Source: Pseudomonas capeferrum
GTDB taxonomy: Bacteria; Pseudomonadota; Gammaproteobacteria; Pseudomonadales; Pseudomonadaceae
NCBI RefSeq assembly: GCF_013523055.1
Contig: NZ_JAAMQM010000013.1
Location: 124,001-188,000, forward strand
Reading direction: 5' to 3'
Length of the DNA stretch: 64,000 nucleotides
Below, piece after piece: positions 18,767 to 27,188 of the stretch. The notes beneath the pieces are model-generated. The model saw only the letters and a list, made by a program, of their open reading frames with translations, was not told the DNA's origin and ran no database searches. Numbering within the stretch: the stretch's first letter is position 1; each line of letters starts with the position of its first letter. The position numbers and the translations under genes were made by a program.

Positions 18767-19170
18767 CGATGCCAGTCGGTTGAGGAAATTACTGATTGCC
18801 CGATAGCGGAGCATTTGGCCTCCGAGATCTGCTGTGTTGCTGATGGCCTATCGCGGGACAAGCCCGCTCGCCACTGGGCTCGCCGCTCCGCACACCGGTG
18901 GCGAGCGGGCTTGTCCCGCGATAGGCCATCAGCAACACAGCAGATCCCAGCTCATCACCGAAACATGTCTTCACTGCACCGCACAACGGTGGCGAGCGGG
19001 CTTGTCCCGCGATAGGCCATCAGCAACACAGCAGATCCCACCTCACCACCGAAACATGTCTTCACTGCACCGCACAACGGTGGCGAGCGGGCTTGTCCCG
19101 CGATAGGCCATCAGCAACACAGCAGATCCTAGCCTTGAGAACCTAATTGCTCCCCGCCTGACTGGCACCG
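18767..19170. repeat. BIME cluster with 91-bp tandem units, flanked by degenerate MITE-like ends
   Basis: A long inverted repeat (GATCTGCTGTGTTGCTGATG...CATCAGCAACACAGCAGATC, about 18829-18947) with REP cores is followed by two further copies of its right half; GCGAGCGGGCTTGTCCC occurs at 18901, 18992 and 19083, an exact 91-base period. The left edge CGATGCCAGTCGGTTGAG (18767-18784) agrees at 14 of 18 positions with the terminal repeat of the 59921-60145 element, and CCTGACTGGCA at 19157-19167 resembles its inverse, so this may be an old relative of that element. Confidence 0.75.
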
Positions 19171-19228
19171 GGCCTCGCCGGATTGCCAGACCATCCGCGA
19201 AGGCCGTCATCGACGAGCGCTTGGCCGT

Positions 19229-20161
19229 TCAACTGCCCGACTTGCCACTGATCGCCATGACGCCCTTGACCACCACGGCGACCGCCATCCCGATCAACGC
19301 ACCCACGACGCAATGAATCCCGAGCGTGGACACCGTCGCCCAAACACCGGCATTTTCAACCAAACCCTCAACAAACTCTCTGAGCGGCGCAATACCATCG
19401 GCCACAAACGTCCCGCCCACCAGGAACATCGCCACGGTCCCGATCCAGGACAAGGCCTTCATCAGCAGCGGCGCCGCCGACAGCAACCCGCCCCCAAGCT
19501 TGCGAACGAACGTGCCCCATGCCCCGGTCGCCCTGGACTTGGTGAGCACCAACCCGGCGTCGTCCATTCGAACGATACCCGCCACCAGCCCGTACACCCC
19601 AACCGTCATCACCACCGCAATCAACACCAGCGTCACGATCTGCTGGAGCAAAGGCGCTTCGGCCACGATGTGCAACGTGATGACGATGATCTCCGCACTC
19701 AGGATAAAGTCCGTGCGAATCGCCCCGGAGACCTTTCGTTTCTCATAGGCCGCGAGCTCCTCGGGCGTCTTGGGCTTGGTCTTCGCGGGCTTGCCTTTAC
19801 CGTCATCCTGACCAGCGCTCTCCTCACGACCGAGCTTGTCCTTGATCGCCTCGAAGCCTTCATAACAAAGGTACGCCCCGCCAGCCATCAACAGCCACCC
19901 GACCGCTGACGGGAGCACGGCGTTGAGGATCAACGCGCAAGGGACCAGGATGGCCTTGTTTCTCAGCGACCCCTTGAAGACCTTCCACACCACCGGCAGC
20001 TCGCGGTCGGCTTTCATGCCGGTGACCTGCTCGGCATTCACGGCCAGGTCGTCGCTGAGAACGCTTGCCGACTTTTTTGCCGCGACCTTGCTCATGAGGG
20101 AGATGTCATCGAGCAAGGTGGCGATGTCATCCAGTAATGCGAACAGGCTACTACCAGCCAT
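19229..20161 (-). CDS. DUF808 (YedI-like) inner-membrane protein
   Basis: 310 aa. Begins MAGSSLFALLDDIATLLDDIS followed by MSKVAAKKSASVLSDDLAVNA, the signature N-terminus of DUF808. Several membrane segments follow (ILVPCALILNAVLPSAVGWLLMAGGAYL-type, AEIIVITLHIVAEAPLLQQIVTLVLIAVVMTVGVYGLV-type, VGALIGMAVAVVVKGV). A charged cytoplasmic loop rich in Lys/Pro/Glu lies near residues 105-140. Function of the family is not established. Start at 20161 with AAGGA 8 bases upstream; the upstream in-frame start lacks this. Lies convergent to the BIME cluster and divergent from the curli-like operon. Confidence 0.88.
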   Translation of the reverse strand: MAGSSLFALLDDIATLLDDISLMSKVAAKKSASVLSDDLAVNAEQVTGMKADRELPVVWKVFKGSLRNKAILVPCALILNAVLPSAVGWLLMAGGAYLCYEGFEAIKDKLGREESAGQDDGKGKPAKTKPKTPEELAAYEKRKVSGAIRTDFILSAEIIVITLHIVAEAPLLQQIVTLVLIAVVMTVGVYGLVAGIVRMDDAGLVLTKSRATGAWGTFVRKLGGGLLSAAPLLMKALSWIGTVAMFLVGGTFVADGIAPLREFVEGLVENAGVWATVSTLGIHCVVGALIGMAVAVVVKGVMAISGKSGS

Positions 20162-20797
20162 GGGTGATTCCTTGTGCAGATTGAACGGGTCAGGAACAGG
20201 ACCGGATGCAGACCGGCGCATGCGGTCGGAGGGGCAAGAACGGGTATCGATTCCTGATAGAGCTCGGGAATCGAGACTTCGTCCCGATGGGTTCCAAAGC
20301 GGTAGGTACTAGACCGTCATGGGCCGTTGCCGTTCGGTTCGTCGTGTGGGTCACGGGAGTTGTGTATGCAATGTTGGCAGTGGTGAAAAAGGTCCTCTTC
20401 CTGTTTACAAAGTCTGGCGCGATGGTTGCGAGCCTTAAAAGTCCTTTCAAGGGGTGGTATTATTATAGGGCTTGTCATGACCCCGCGACAAAGCGGGCAA
20501 CAGGTTGACGCAACAACGACTCAAGTAGCTGATCGAACCAGGATCTCGGCGACAGGATATTTGCCTTCGAGTCGATGGCAGATAGCACGCTGTCATTTTT
20601 GCATTGATGCAACGCCCCATTCCCCCCCAATGCTGGGGAAGTCAGCCCAGTACCCTCATGGCGTCTGGTTTCCCGAATCACTCCGGCACCTGTCTGCACA
20701 AGGCTTGCAGCCCGGAAGTAGCAGATTGGTACGCTTGTTGCCGCACCCTCCGTAGACGCCCCCAAGTCCATGGGCTCGTTTGCAAGAGGATATGCTC
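20162..20797. other. Long intergenic leader before the curli-like operon
   Basis: 636 bases without a convincing gene between divergent genes. It includes an A/T-richer stretch near 20380-20470 (TGGTATTATTATAGGG) that could be a promoter. Open frames here have no recognisable composition. A long regulatory leader would be in keeping with amyloid genes, but no operator could be identified. Confidence 0.4.
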
Positions 20798-22144
20798 ATG
20801 CACCGATCAGCACCCCATCCACTGGCGCTCGCGATCATCGCCAGTCTCCTTCAGGTTCCGGCCCAGGCGGCACTCTACGCTGTCGATCCCGGTCCCTATC
20901 TTCCCGAGAACGGCAAGTTCGCCGCCTGGTACCAGGACACCCACGGCAGGGTCCTCGACCTGTGCCTGTCCAAGGCGGTCAGCTCACGCGCAGCTGGCGC
21001 GCCAGGCGCGCCGGCGTACATGTGTACCCTGCTGCCGACCCCTGAAGTGTTCGATGACACCCAGCCGATCGCCTTCCCCGAAAACTTCCCCGACGAAGCG
21101 TTCTGGTTCACCGCCGATGCGCAGATCGTCGATGCCGCGCGCGGTATCGACCTGAGCTTCGGCACGGCCATCGAGGCGGCCTTCAACGTCGAGGAGCCTA
21201 TCGACGGCGACCAGGTGAGTTTTGCCAGGGTCCGGATCCGGGTCGATGTGCCAGTGGCAGGCACCTACGTGGTGACGCACCCCTACGGCGTCGAGGTCTT
21301 CGACGTGCCCGCCGGGGGACGCCGCGCGATCAACATGACCCGCGATATCGGCATCGGCTCGCCCGGCACCTACACAGGCGCCCTCAAGGGTGATGTGGGG
21401 CCCTTCCTGCGTAGCCTCAACGGTCCCTACACCGAGACCAATCCGGCCACCGGCGCCGGTGAACGCTATATCGGCGATCCCAACCTCGACGAGCCCGTGA
21501 CGGGCAGCCCGTTCAACACCAACTATGTGCGCATCGAAGGGCCCAACGGCATAGACCTTCGCACCGAGCTGTTCTCGGTATCGGGCAAGCTGTCCGACGT
21601 GCAGCGCCCGACGCCGGTGATCGCCCAGCGCGGGACCTACTCGCGGCATAACGTGGACGGTGACCTGCGCGCTCAGCAGGACGTATTCGTCATGGCACCG
21701 CCGGCTCCCGCGACCGTTACCCTGAACACTCAGACACCCCCCCTGTCGCTCACGGAAGCGGACAGCACCGGGGCGTGGTACGCGCAGTCGGCACTGAACC
21801 CGACCTTGCCGTCGACCCTGCAGGTGACCGCGGACAATTCGCTGGCGATCGCCAGCAGCAGTCCGACCAGCGTCAACCTCGCGCTGACCGATCTCGTGGT
21901 CATCAGCCGCGCCGAATACAGCCTTGCCAGCGGTCAACTGACGCTGGTCGCCAGCACCAGCGACGAAACCAGTCCCCCTGCCCTCACCGCCCGCACCGGC
22001 AACGGCGCCACCATCGGCAGCCTCAGCGGCAATGGCGCGGTGAAGACGTTGAGCACCGGGCTCTCGCCGATCCCGCCGGCCACGGTCACGGTGACCAGCG
22101 CCAATGGCGGCAGCGACAGTGAACCCGTGGTGCTGGTGCCATGA
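20798..22144 (+). CDS. Secreted protein of unknown function, first gene of curli-like operon
   Basis: 448 aa with a signal peptide (MHRSAPHPLALAIIASLLQVP..., cut after AQA). Start at ATG 20798 chosen because AAGAGGA lies 7 bases upstream; an ATG at 20792 is too close. The first 270 residues are clearly homologous to the next gene's product: VDPGPY near the start, WYQD, DLCLSK, PAYMCTLLP, FPDEAFWF, GYxxE..AIEAAF, SFARVRIRV, VTHPYGVE, GGRRAINMTRDIGIG, GPFLR, FSVSGKL. Two conserved cysteines (LCL, YMCT) may pair. The C-terminal half is Thr/Ser/Pro-rich. I do not recognise a named family. The stop overlaps an ATG and the next gene begins 21 bases later, so the pair is surely cotranscribed. Confidence 0.75.
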   Translation: MHRSAPHPLALAIIASLLQVPAQAALYAVDPGPYLPENGKFAAWYQDTHGRVLDLCLSKAVSSRAAGAPGAPAYMCTLLPTPEVFDDTQPIAFPENFPDEAFWFTADAQIVDAARGIDLSFGTAIEAAFNVEEPIDGDQVSFARVRIRVDVPVAGTYVVTHPYGVEVFDVPAGGRRAINMTRDIGIGSPGTYTGALKGDVGPFLRSLNGPYTETNPATGAGERYIGDPNLDEPVTGSPFNTNYVRIEGPNGIDLRTELFSVSGKLSDVQRPTPVIAQRGTYSRHNVDGDLRAQQDVFVMAPPAPATVTLNTQTPPLSLTEADSTGAWYAQSALNPTLPSTLQVTADNSLAIASSSPTSVNLALTDLVVISRAEYSLASGQLTLVASTSDETSPPALTARTGNGATIGSLSGNGAVKTLSTGLSPIPPATVTVTSANGGSDSEPVVLVP

Positions 22145-22164
22145 ACAGTCCTCAAGGAGGCATC

Positions 22165-24396
22165 ATGAACAATTGGCCTCGCCTGGCGCTGTGCGCCGCC
22201 GGGCTCTCTTTCACGCTCACGGGCACTGCCTGGGCCGCCCTCTCGGAAGTCGATCCGGGGCCCTACACCCTGGCTACCGGCCGCTACCCGATGTGGTACA
22301 AGGACGCCGGCGACCTGTCCTTGGAACTCTGCCAGTCGCGGGCTACCAGCTCGCGAGCTCCGGGCGCGCCCGCTGCGCCCGCCTACATGTGTACCCTGCT
22401 GCCGGAGCCCGGTATCTACAATGATGCCTTGCCGTTGGTCTTCCCGGACAACTGGCCACCGGAGATGTTCTGGTTCCTGGCCGAGACAGAGATCCCCCAG
22501 GTCGGCAACAGTGGCTACGAGCTGGAAGTCTATGTGGCAGGCATCGAGGCAGCCTTCGCGGCCGAGAACCCGGTCGATGGCGATCAGCAAAGCTTCGCGC
22601 GCATCCGGATCCGCGCTTCCGTGCCGCGCGCGGGTACCTACACCATCACCCACCCGTACGGCGTGGAAACGGTCAACGTGACGGCCCCCGGACGTCGCGC
22701 CATCAACATCACCCGTGACATCGGTATCGGCGCGCCAGGAGATTTCAGCGGCGTGCTGCGTGGCAACCTCGGTCCCTTCCTGCGCGGGGTGGGAGGCCCC
22801 TATGTCGAAGTCAACCCGGACACCGGCGCCAGCGAGACCTTCATTGGCGACCCGAACATCATCGAAGCGGTGACCGGCAGTCCCAACGACACCAACTTCG
22901 TCCGTATCGTCGGCCCCGCCGGCACTATCCAGACCAACACCTTCACGGTCTCGGGCAAGGTCCTGGACGCGCGGGCGCAGACGCCGGTGGAGCTGGAGCG
23001 CGCCACTTACCAGCGCAACGCCAGCGGCACCCGTGTCGAAGTCTTCGCCAAGGCGCCCAACAGCGCCAGCCTCTGCCTGCGCAACGGTCTGGCGCTGGTC
23101 GGCACACCGCCTTCTCCCTGCCAGTTCAGTCTGCTGGCCGATAACAATGGCCTGTTCTTCAACCAGCAGCTGAGCAACACGGCACCGCCGCCGGTGGTCG
23201 TGGTCACCGCCAGTAGCGGCACGGGCAGTACCCGGCCCACCGCGCTGTCGAGCAAGCTCAGCGACGTGGTCAAGGTGCGAACCGCGAGGTATGACTGGGC
23301 GAGCAAGCGTCTGGTGATCGAAGCCAGCTCCAGTGACGAGGTGCGGGTTCCCGACCTAGTCGCGCAAGGCTATGGACGCCTGTCCAAGTCCGGCACCCTG
23401 CAGAGCCTGACGGTCAGCGACATCGCCCAGCCGCCGGCGGTCGTCACGGTCAAGTCCGCGGCCGGCGGCAGTGATGTCGAACCTGTCGTGGTCGTCGGCA
23501 CGGCACCGGTAGAAGCCGAAAACCAGACGCCGCTGGCCCAGGCCGACACGGGCAGCACCAGCGTCGGGGTACCACTGACCCTCAACCTGCTGACCAATGA
23601 CAGCGATCCGGATGGCAACGTCCCGCTGAGCGTCGCCGACCTGACCCAGCCGGGTACCGGCCTGGGCGCGGTGGTGCTCAATGGCAGCACCGCCGTGACC
23701 TACACCCCGCCGCCTGGCGCCACCTCGGCGCTGGTGGCCACCTTCAGCTACCGCGCCCAGGACAGCAAGGGGCTGAAGTCGGCACCCGCTACGGTCACCG
23801 TCAATGTCGCGCCGAACCAGGCGCCGACCGCTGTCGCGGAGACCGTCACCACCCTGGGCGTGCCGTTGGTGATCAATGTGCTGGCCAACGACACTGACCA
23901 GGAAGGCAACCTGCCGTTGTCGGTGGCGAGTGTCACTCAGCCGCCGGCCGGCCGGGGCACGGTCAGCACCGATGGCGCGCAGGTCACCTATACGCCACCA
24001 GCGACGGTCACCACGGCGTTCAGCACCAGCTTCAGCTACGTGGTGCGAGACGCGTTGGGAGCCTTGTCGGCTCCGGCCACGGTCACCGTTCAGGTCTCGC
24101 CACGTCCGGCGCAGGAGACCTTCGCGGTGACGGCCGCCACGGTCACGGCCCGTTCCAACAACCGCTTCAACTGGGATATCAGCGGGACCTCGTCGGTGAC
24201 CACGGGCAACACCATCACGGTACAGGTCACCACGGCGAGCGGACTGGTCACCCTGGGCAGTACCACGGTGCCCTTGACCGGACGCTGGCGGTTGGCGGTG
24301 AGCAACAGCACCACCGCCGTCCCCACGGCGAGCCCGACCGCGACCATCCGTAGCAGTCAGGGCACCGTGCGTACCGTGCCGGTCATCGTGCAGTAA
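22165..24396 (+). CDS. Secreted paralogue with Ig-like/cadherin-like tandem domains
   Basis: 743 aa. AAGGAGG lies 5-6 bases before ATG 22165; signal peptide MNNWPRLALCAAGLSFTLTG..., cut after AWA. Residues about 25-290 repeat the domain of the preceding protein (EVDPGPYT, WYKD, LELCQS, PAYMCTLLPEP, SFARIRIRA, THPYGVE, RRAINITRDIGIG). Then come two tandem bacterial Ig-like domains: NQTPLAQAD...NLLTNDSDPDGN near residue 455 and NQAPTAVAE...NVLANDTDQEGN near residue 555, each ending with a VTYTPP strand, as in surface adhesins. A C-terminal Thr-rich beta domain ends ...VPVIVQ. No sortase, autotransporter or type I secretion signal is visible. Probably the surface partner or adhesive part of the amyloid encoded next. 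Confidence 0.78.
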   Translation: MNNWPRLALCAAGLSFTLTGTAWAALSEVDPGPYTLATGRYPMWYKDAGDLSLELCQSRATSSRAPGAPAAPAYMCTLLPEPGIYNDALPLVFPDNWPPEMFWFLAETEIPQVGNSGYELEVYVAGIEAAFAAENPVDGDQQSFARIRIRASVPRAGTYTITHPYGVETVNVTAPGRRAINITRDIGIGAPGDFSGVLRGNLGPFLRGVGGPYVEVNPDTGASETFIGDPNIIEAVTGSPNDTNFVRIVGPAGTIQTNTFTVSGKVLDARAQTPVELERATYQRNASGTRVEVFAKAPNSASLCLRNGLALVGTPPSPCQFSLLADNNGLFFNQQLSNTAPPPVVVVTASSGTGSTRPTALSSKLSDVVKVRTARYDWASKRLVIEASSSDEVRVPDLVAQGYGRLSKSGTLQSLTVSDIAQPPAVVTVKSAAGGSDVEPVVVVGTAPVEAENQTPLAQADTGSTSVGVPLTLNLLTNDSDPDGNVPLSVADLTQPGTGLGAVVLNGSTAVTYTPPPGATSALVATFSYRAQDSKGLKSAPATVTVNVAPNQAPTAVAETVTTLGVPLVINVLANDTDQEGNLPLSVASVTQPPAGRGTVSTDGAQVTYTPPATVTTAFSTSFSYVVRDALGALSAPATVTVQVSPRPAQETFAVTAATVTARSNNRFNWDISGTSSVTTGNTITVQVTTASGLVTLGSTTVPLTGRWRLAVSNSTTAVPTASPTATIRSSQGTVRTVPVIVQ

Positions 24397-24435
24397 GGCC
24401 AGGCGCGAACAGCCAGGCAAGTGAAGGAGAGTGTC

Positions 24436-24921
24436 ATGGAAAAGGTCTTGAGGGCCGTGCTCGCTCCGCTGCTTTGCCTGGCGTTGCACGGCCAGGCGGC
24501 CCATGCCGACGACCTGGCGGACAACGCCGATCTGGCGGTCGGGTCCGACCTGGGCGAACCGGTGATCGTGCGTCTGCTGCCCGTCGGCAGCGGCCAGGTG
24601 GCAGTCATCGAGCAGCAGGGCGCGGGCAACCGCGCCACGCTCGATCAGAACGGCCAGGCCCTGCTGGGCAAGATCGTCCAGTCCGGCGGTGCGCAGGAAG
24701 CGTTCATCCTGCAGGAGGGCAATGACCTGCAGGCCGGGATCAACCAACAGGGGCGTGGCAACAGCGCGTCGATCCGCCAGAGCGGGAGCGGCAACAGCGC
24801 CAGCATCGAGCAGATCGGCAACCACAACAGCGCCAGCATCGAGCAGGCGGGCACGGGGCTGTCGAGCGCCGTGTCCCAAGCCGGCAATGGGCAGCAGATA
24901 CACATCACTCAATACCGTTAA
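24436..24921 (+). CDS. CsgB-like minor curlin (nucleator) subunit
   Basis: 161 aa with a signal peptide (MEKVLRAVLAPLLCLALHG..., cut after AHA). From residue about 55 it consists of roughly five curlin repeats with the pattern (I/V)xQxGxxNxAx(I/L)xQ: VIEQQGAGNRATLDQNG, INQQGRGNSASIRQSG, GNSASIEQIGNHNSASIEQ. Length and repeat number fit CsgB, the curli nucleator, better than CsgA. AAGGAGAG precedes ATG 24436 by 5-6 bases. 39 bases after the Ig-like gene and 14 bases before the large curlin gene, so it belongs to the same operon. Confidence 0.85.
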   Translation: MEKVLRAVLAPLLCLALHGQAAHADDLADNADLAVGSDLGEPVIVRLLPVGSGQVAVIEQQGAGNRATLDQNGQALLGKIVQSGGAQEAFILQEGNDLQAGINQQGRGNSASIRQSGSGNSASIEQIGNHNSASIEQAGTGLSSAVSQAGNGQQIHITQYR

Positions 24922-24935
24922 CCCGGAGGCACCAC

Positions 24936-26381
24936 ATGTTCAAGCACGCTCCCTTAAGCGCCGCCATTGTCCTGGCCATGGCGGGCCAGGTCATGGCCGA
25001 CGACAGCGTCTCGATCCAGAATCAGATGGGCGATGAAAACATCGCCGAAGTCCTTCAGTCGGCCTCGCCGCTGTCTTCCGCCACCCAGAACCAGACCGGC
25101 CTGGGTAATAACCACATGGCCTTGCAGGATGGCAGTTCGTCGCAGATCCAGCAGAACACCAATGGCGAGTACAACGCCGGCTACGCCGAGCAGCTGTACG
25201 AAAACGGCAGCACCGTCCTCCAGCAGCAGACCGGCTCCCTGAACGACAGCTTCACCAGCCAGTCGCTGGGTTCGGGTAACCAGGCGCAGCAGATCCAGCA
25301 GGGCATGGGCAACCACTCCCTGATCTGGCAGGACACGCAGGCCGCCAGCCAGGGCACCACGGTCCAGTCGGGCGAAGGCAACGAGGCCAACATCGAACAG
25401 TTGTTCGGCGGCGCCAACAACAGCAGCAAGATCACCCAGAGCGGCTATGGCAACTACAGTGCCGCGGAACACCTGACCCATCAGGACGGGCAGATCGAGA
25501 TCTTCCAGGAAGGCGCCGCGAACTGGGCCTATGGTGACCAGCGTGATGGGGTGGGCGGCACCATCGGCATCCAGCAGAACGGTACCGGCAACTCCGTGGA
25601 AGTCTGGCAGGACAATCAGACCGCCAGCCAGGCCAGCGTGACCCAGCTCGGCCAGACCAACGAAGTCATCCTCGACCAGAGTTTCGGTCGCGACAACGTC
25701 GCCACCTTGATGCAGAACGGGGAGCGCAACGCCAACTGGTCCGATCAGTACGAATCCACCCAGTCAGTGACCAGCATCACCCAGGCCGGCAAGGACAACC
25801 TGCACTTCACCTACCAGACGGGCGACAACCACAACCTGAGCATCACCACGACCGGGCAAGGCAACAAGATCATGGCCAGCACCTGGAAAGGCGAGAAGCC
25901 AGGCGGCCAGTTCGGCAGCAGTCAACGTGCCGAGATCAACCAGAACGGGGCCGGCAACAGCGTCAACCTGACCCAGGACGGCGTGGCACAACTGGCCCGG
26001 CTCAACCAGCAGGGCACCGCCAACCAGATGCAGACCCACCAGGCCGACAGCAACAACGAGCTGTACTTCGAGCAGAACGGCAGCGACAACCTGCTGGTCG
26101 CCGACCAGCGTGGCAATGACAACTACGCCACCGGCAGCAGCACCGGCGACGCCAACAGCATCACGGTGGACCAATCCGGCAGCGGCAACCAGAGTTCGAC
26201 CTGGCAGCTTTACGGCAGTGGCAACCAGGCCACCATCAAACAGACCGATGGTGCCAATGTCGCCTTCGTCACCCAGGGCGGCAATGCCAACCAGGCAATC
26301 GTCAACCAGAGCGGCGCCAGCATGAGCGCAACCGTCAATCAATACGGCAACGCCAACCAGGCGAAAGTCATCCAACAATAA
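24936..26381 (+). CDS. Very long CsgA-like curlin (amyloid fibre subunit)
   Basis: 481 aa, against about 150 for E. coli CsgA. Signal peptide MFKHAPLSAAIVLAMAGQVMA then around twenty 22-residue curlin-type repeats: SIQNQMGDENIAEVLQ, IGIQQNGTGNSVEVWQ, SVTQLGQTNEVILDQ, AEINQNGAGNSVNLTQ, AFVTQGGNANQAIVNQ, ATVNQYGNANQAKVIQQ at the very end. Glutamine, asparagine and glycine dominate and there is no cysteine in the repeats. GGAGG lies 7 bases before the ATG. Expected product: secreted beta-solenoid subunit of extracellular amyloid. Curli export needs CsgG/E/F, which are not in the window. Confidence 0.88.
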   Translation: MFKHAPLSAAIVLAMAGQVMADDSVSIQNQMGDENIAEVLQSASPLSSATQNQTGLGNNHMALQDGSSSQIQQNTNGEYNAGYAEQLYENGSTVLQQQTGSLNDSFTSQSLGSGNQAQQIQQGMGNHSLIWQDTQAASQGTTVQSGEGNEANIEQLFGGANNSSKITQSGYGNYSAAEHLTHQDGQIEIFQEGAANWAYGDQRDGVGGTIGIQQNGTGNSVEVWQDNQTASQASVTQLGQTNEVILDQSFGRDNVATLMQNGERNANWSDQYESTQSVTSITQAGKDNLHFTYQTGDNHNLSITTTGQGNKIMASTWKGEKPGGQFGSSQRAEINQNGAGNSVNLTQDGVAQLARLNQQGTANQMQTHQADSNNELYFEQNGSDNLLVADQRGNDNYATGSSTGDANSITVDQSGSGNQSSTWQLYGSGNQATIKQTDGANVAFVTQGGNANQAIVNQSGASMSATVNQYGNANQAKVIQQ

Positions 26382-26396
26382 CCTCTCCCCTTTGCG

Positions 26397-26430
26397 CCGC
26401 GGTCACTCCCTTGTGCCGCGGTCATTTTTT
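26397..26430 (+). terminator. Probable terminator of the curli-like operon
   Basis: CCGCGGTCAC-TCCCTT-GTGCCGCGG forms a hairpin with one bulged T and is followed by TCATTTTTT, 16 bases after the curlin stop. The rest of 26431-26718 shows no gene. Confidence 0.6.
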
Positions 26431-26718
26431 CCATGTGGCCGAAGGCCGAGCACCGACGGTCTACGACCTGACAGGACAAGTCATGGCGACGGGCCAACTG
26501 TCAGTGGGCCCTCAATGGCGTGAAACAGCAGCCTCTATTTGATCGTGGTCATTACCACTTTTTCAGGCTCGATGTAACTTTCGGAAATTTCGCTCAATGC
26601 TTGAGGAGGCGTCTGCTTGCCCATGGCCATTTGGCACAAAGATGATCCCGGGCAGATTCGCCAGGCGCCCCGCCAGCATCGCTGCCTGGCGTCCGCCCAT
26701 TCCAGACGAGGCCCTACC

Positions 26719-27057
26719 ATGCCTGCGCAAGACGCCCAGACCGCCGAACTCCAGCAGACCCTGCGCCAGTTGCTCGAACATGATGTCCTCAACCCCGATG
26801 AAGATCCGCACCTGAGCGGCGTGCTGTTCTTTTGCGCGACCGACGAACGGACCCGCCAGTTGATCGAGCGCATCGAGTTACTGGCCAGCGAAACGCTGTT
26901 CGACGCCAAGGGCCGCGCTCTGCCCGAGCGCATGCACGCCGCAGCCGTGGAGGGCGTTCGTATCAAGCGCAAGCGCAAGGCGCCGACCGATGAGACGGTG
27001 ATTCGCATCGCGCTGCCGGACAAAGGCTACATCACCGTGAGTACTGCGCGGCTGTGA
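26719..27057 (+). CDS. Small hypothetical protein
   Basis: 112 aa, soluble, no signal peptide or membrane segment. It is mostly helical in appearance (ELQQTLRQLLEHDVLNPDEDPHL-type N-terminus, ERTRQLIERIELLASETLF middle) and has a basic patch VRIKRKRK near residue 85 followed by a short beta-like tail (VIRIALPDKGYITVS). The ribosome site (ACGAGG) is weak, and upstream frame extensions do not look protein-like. I do not recognise the family. Good third-position GC suggests it is translated. Confidence 0.55.
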   Translation: MPAQDAQTAELQQTLRQLLEHDVLNPDEDPHLSGVLFFCATDERTRQLIERIELLASETLFDAKGRALPERMHAAAVEGVRIKRKRKAPTDETVIRIALPDKGYITVSTARL

Positions 27058-27188
27058 GCTGTCCGAAAGTCAGTGCCAGTAGCATCCTTGCCCAGGGGTC
27101 AAAGCTCTCGTGACCGAGGGGCTCTGTTTCCACCGACGCTGCAAGACCATACTGCCGCCCTGTCCTTCATCATCAGGAGATTGCCTTC

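Noticed and set aside
18829..19130. Second possible CRISPR from 91-base periodicity
   Set aside because: Units are identical throughout, including the parts between REP cores, so there are no spacers.
20206..20508. 100-codon frame in the leader of the curli-like operon
   Set aside because: No ribosome site, atypical composition, no similarity that I recognise.
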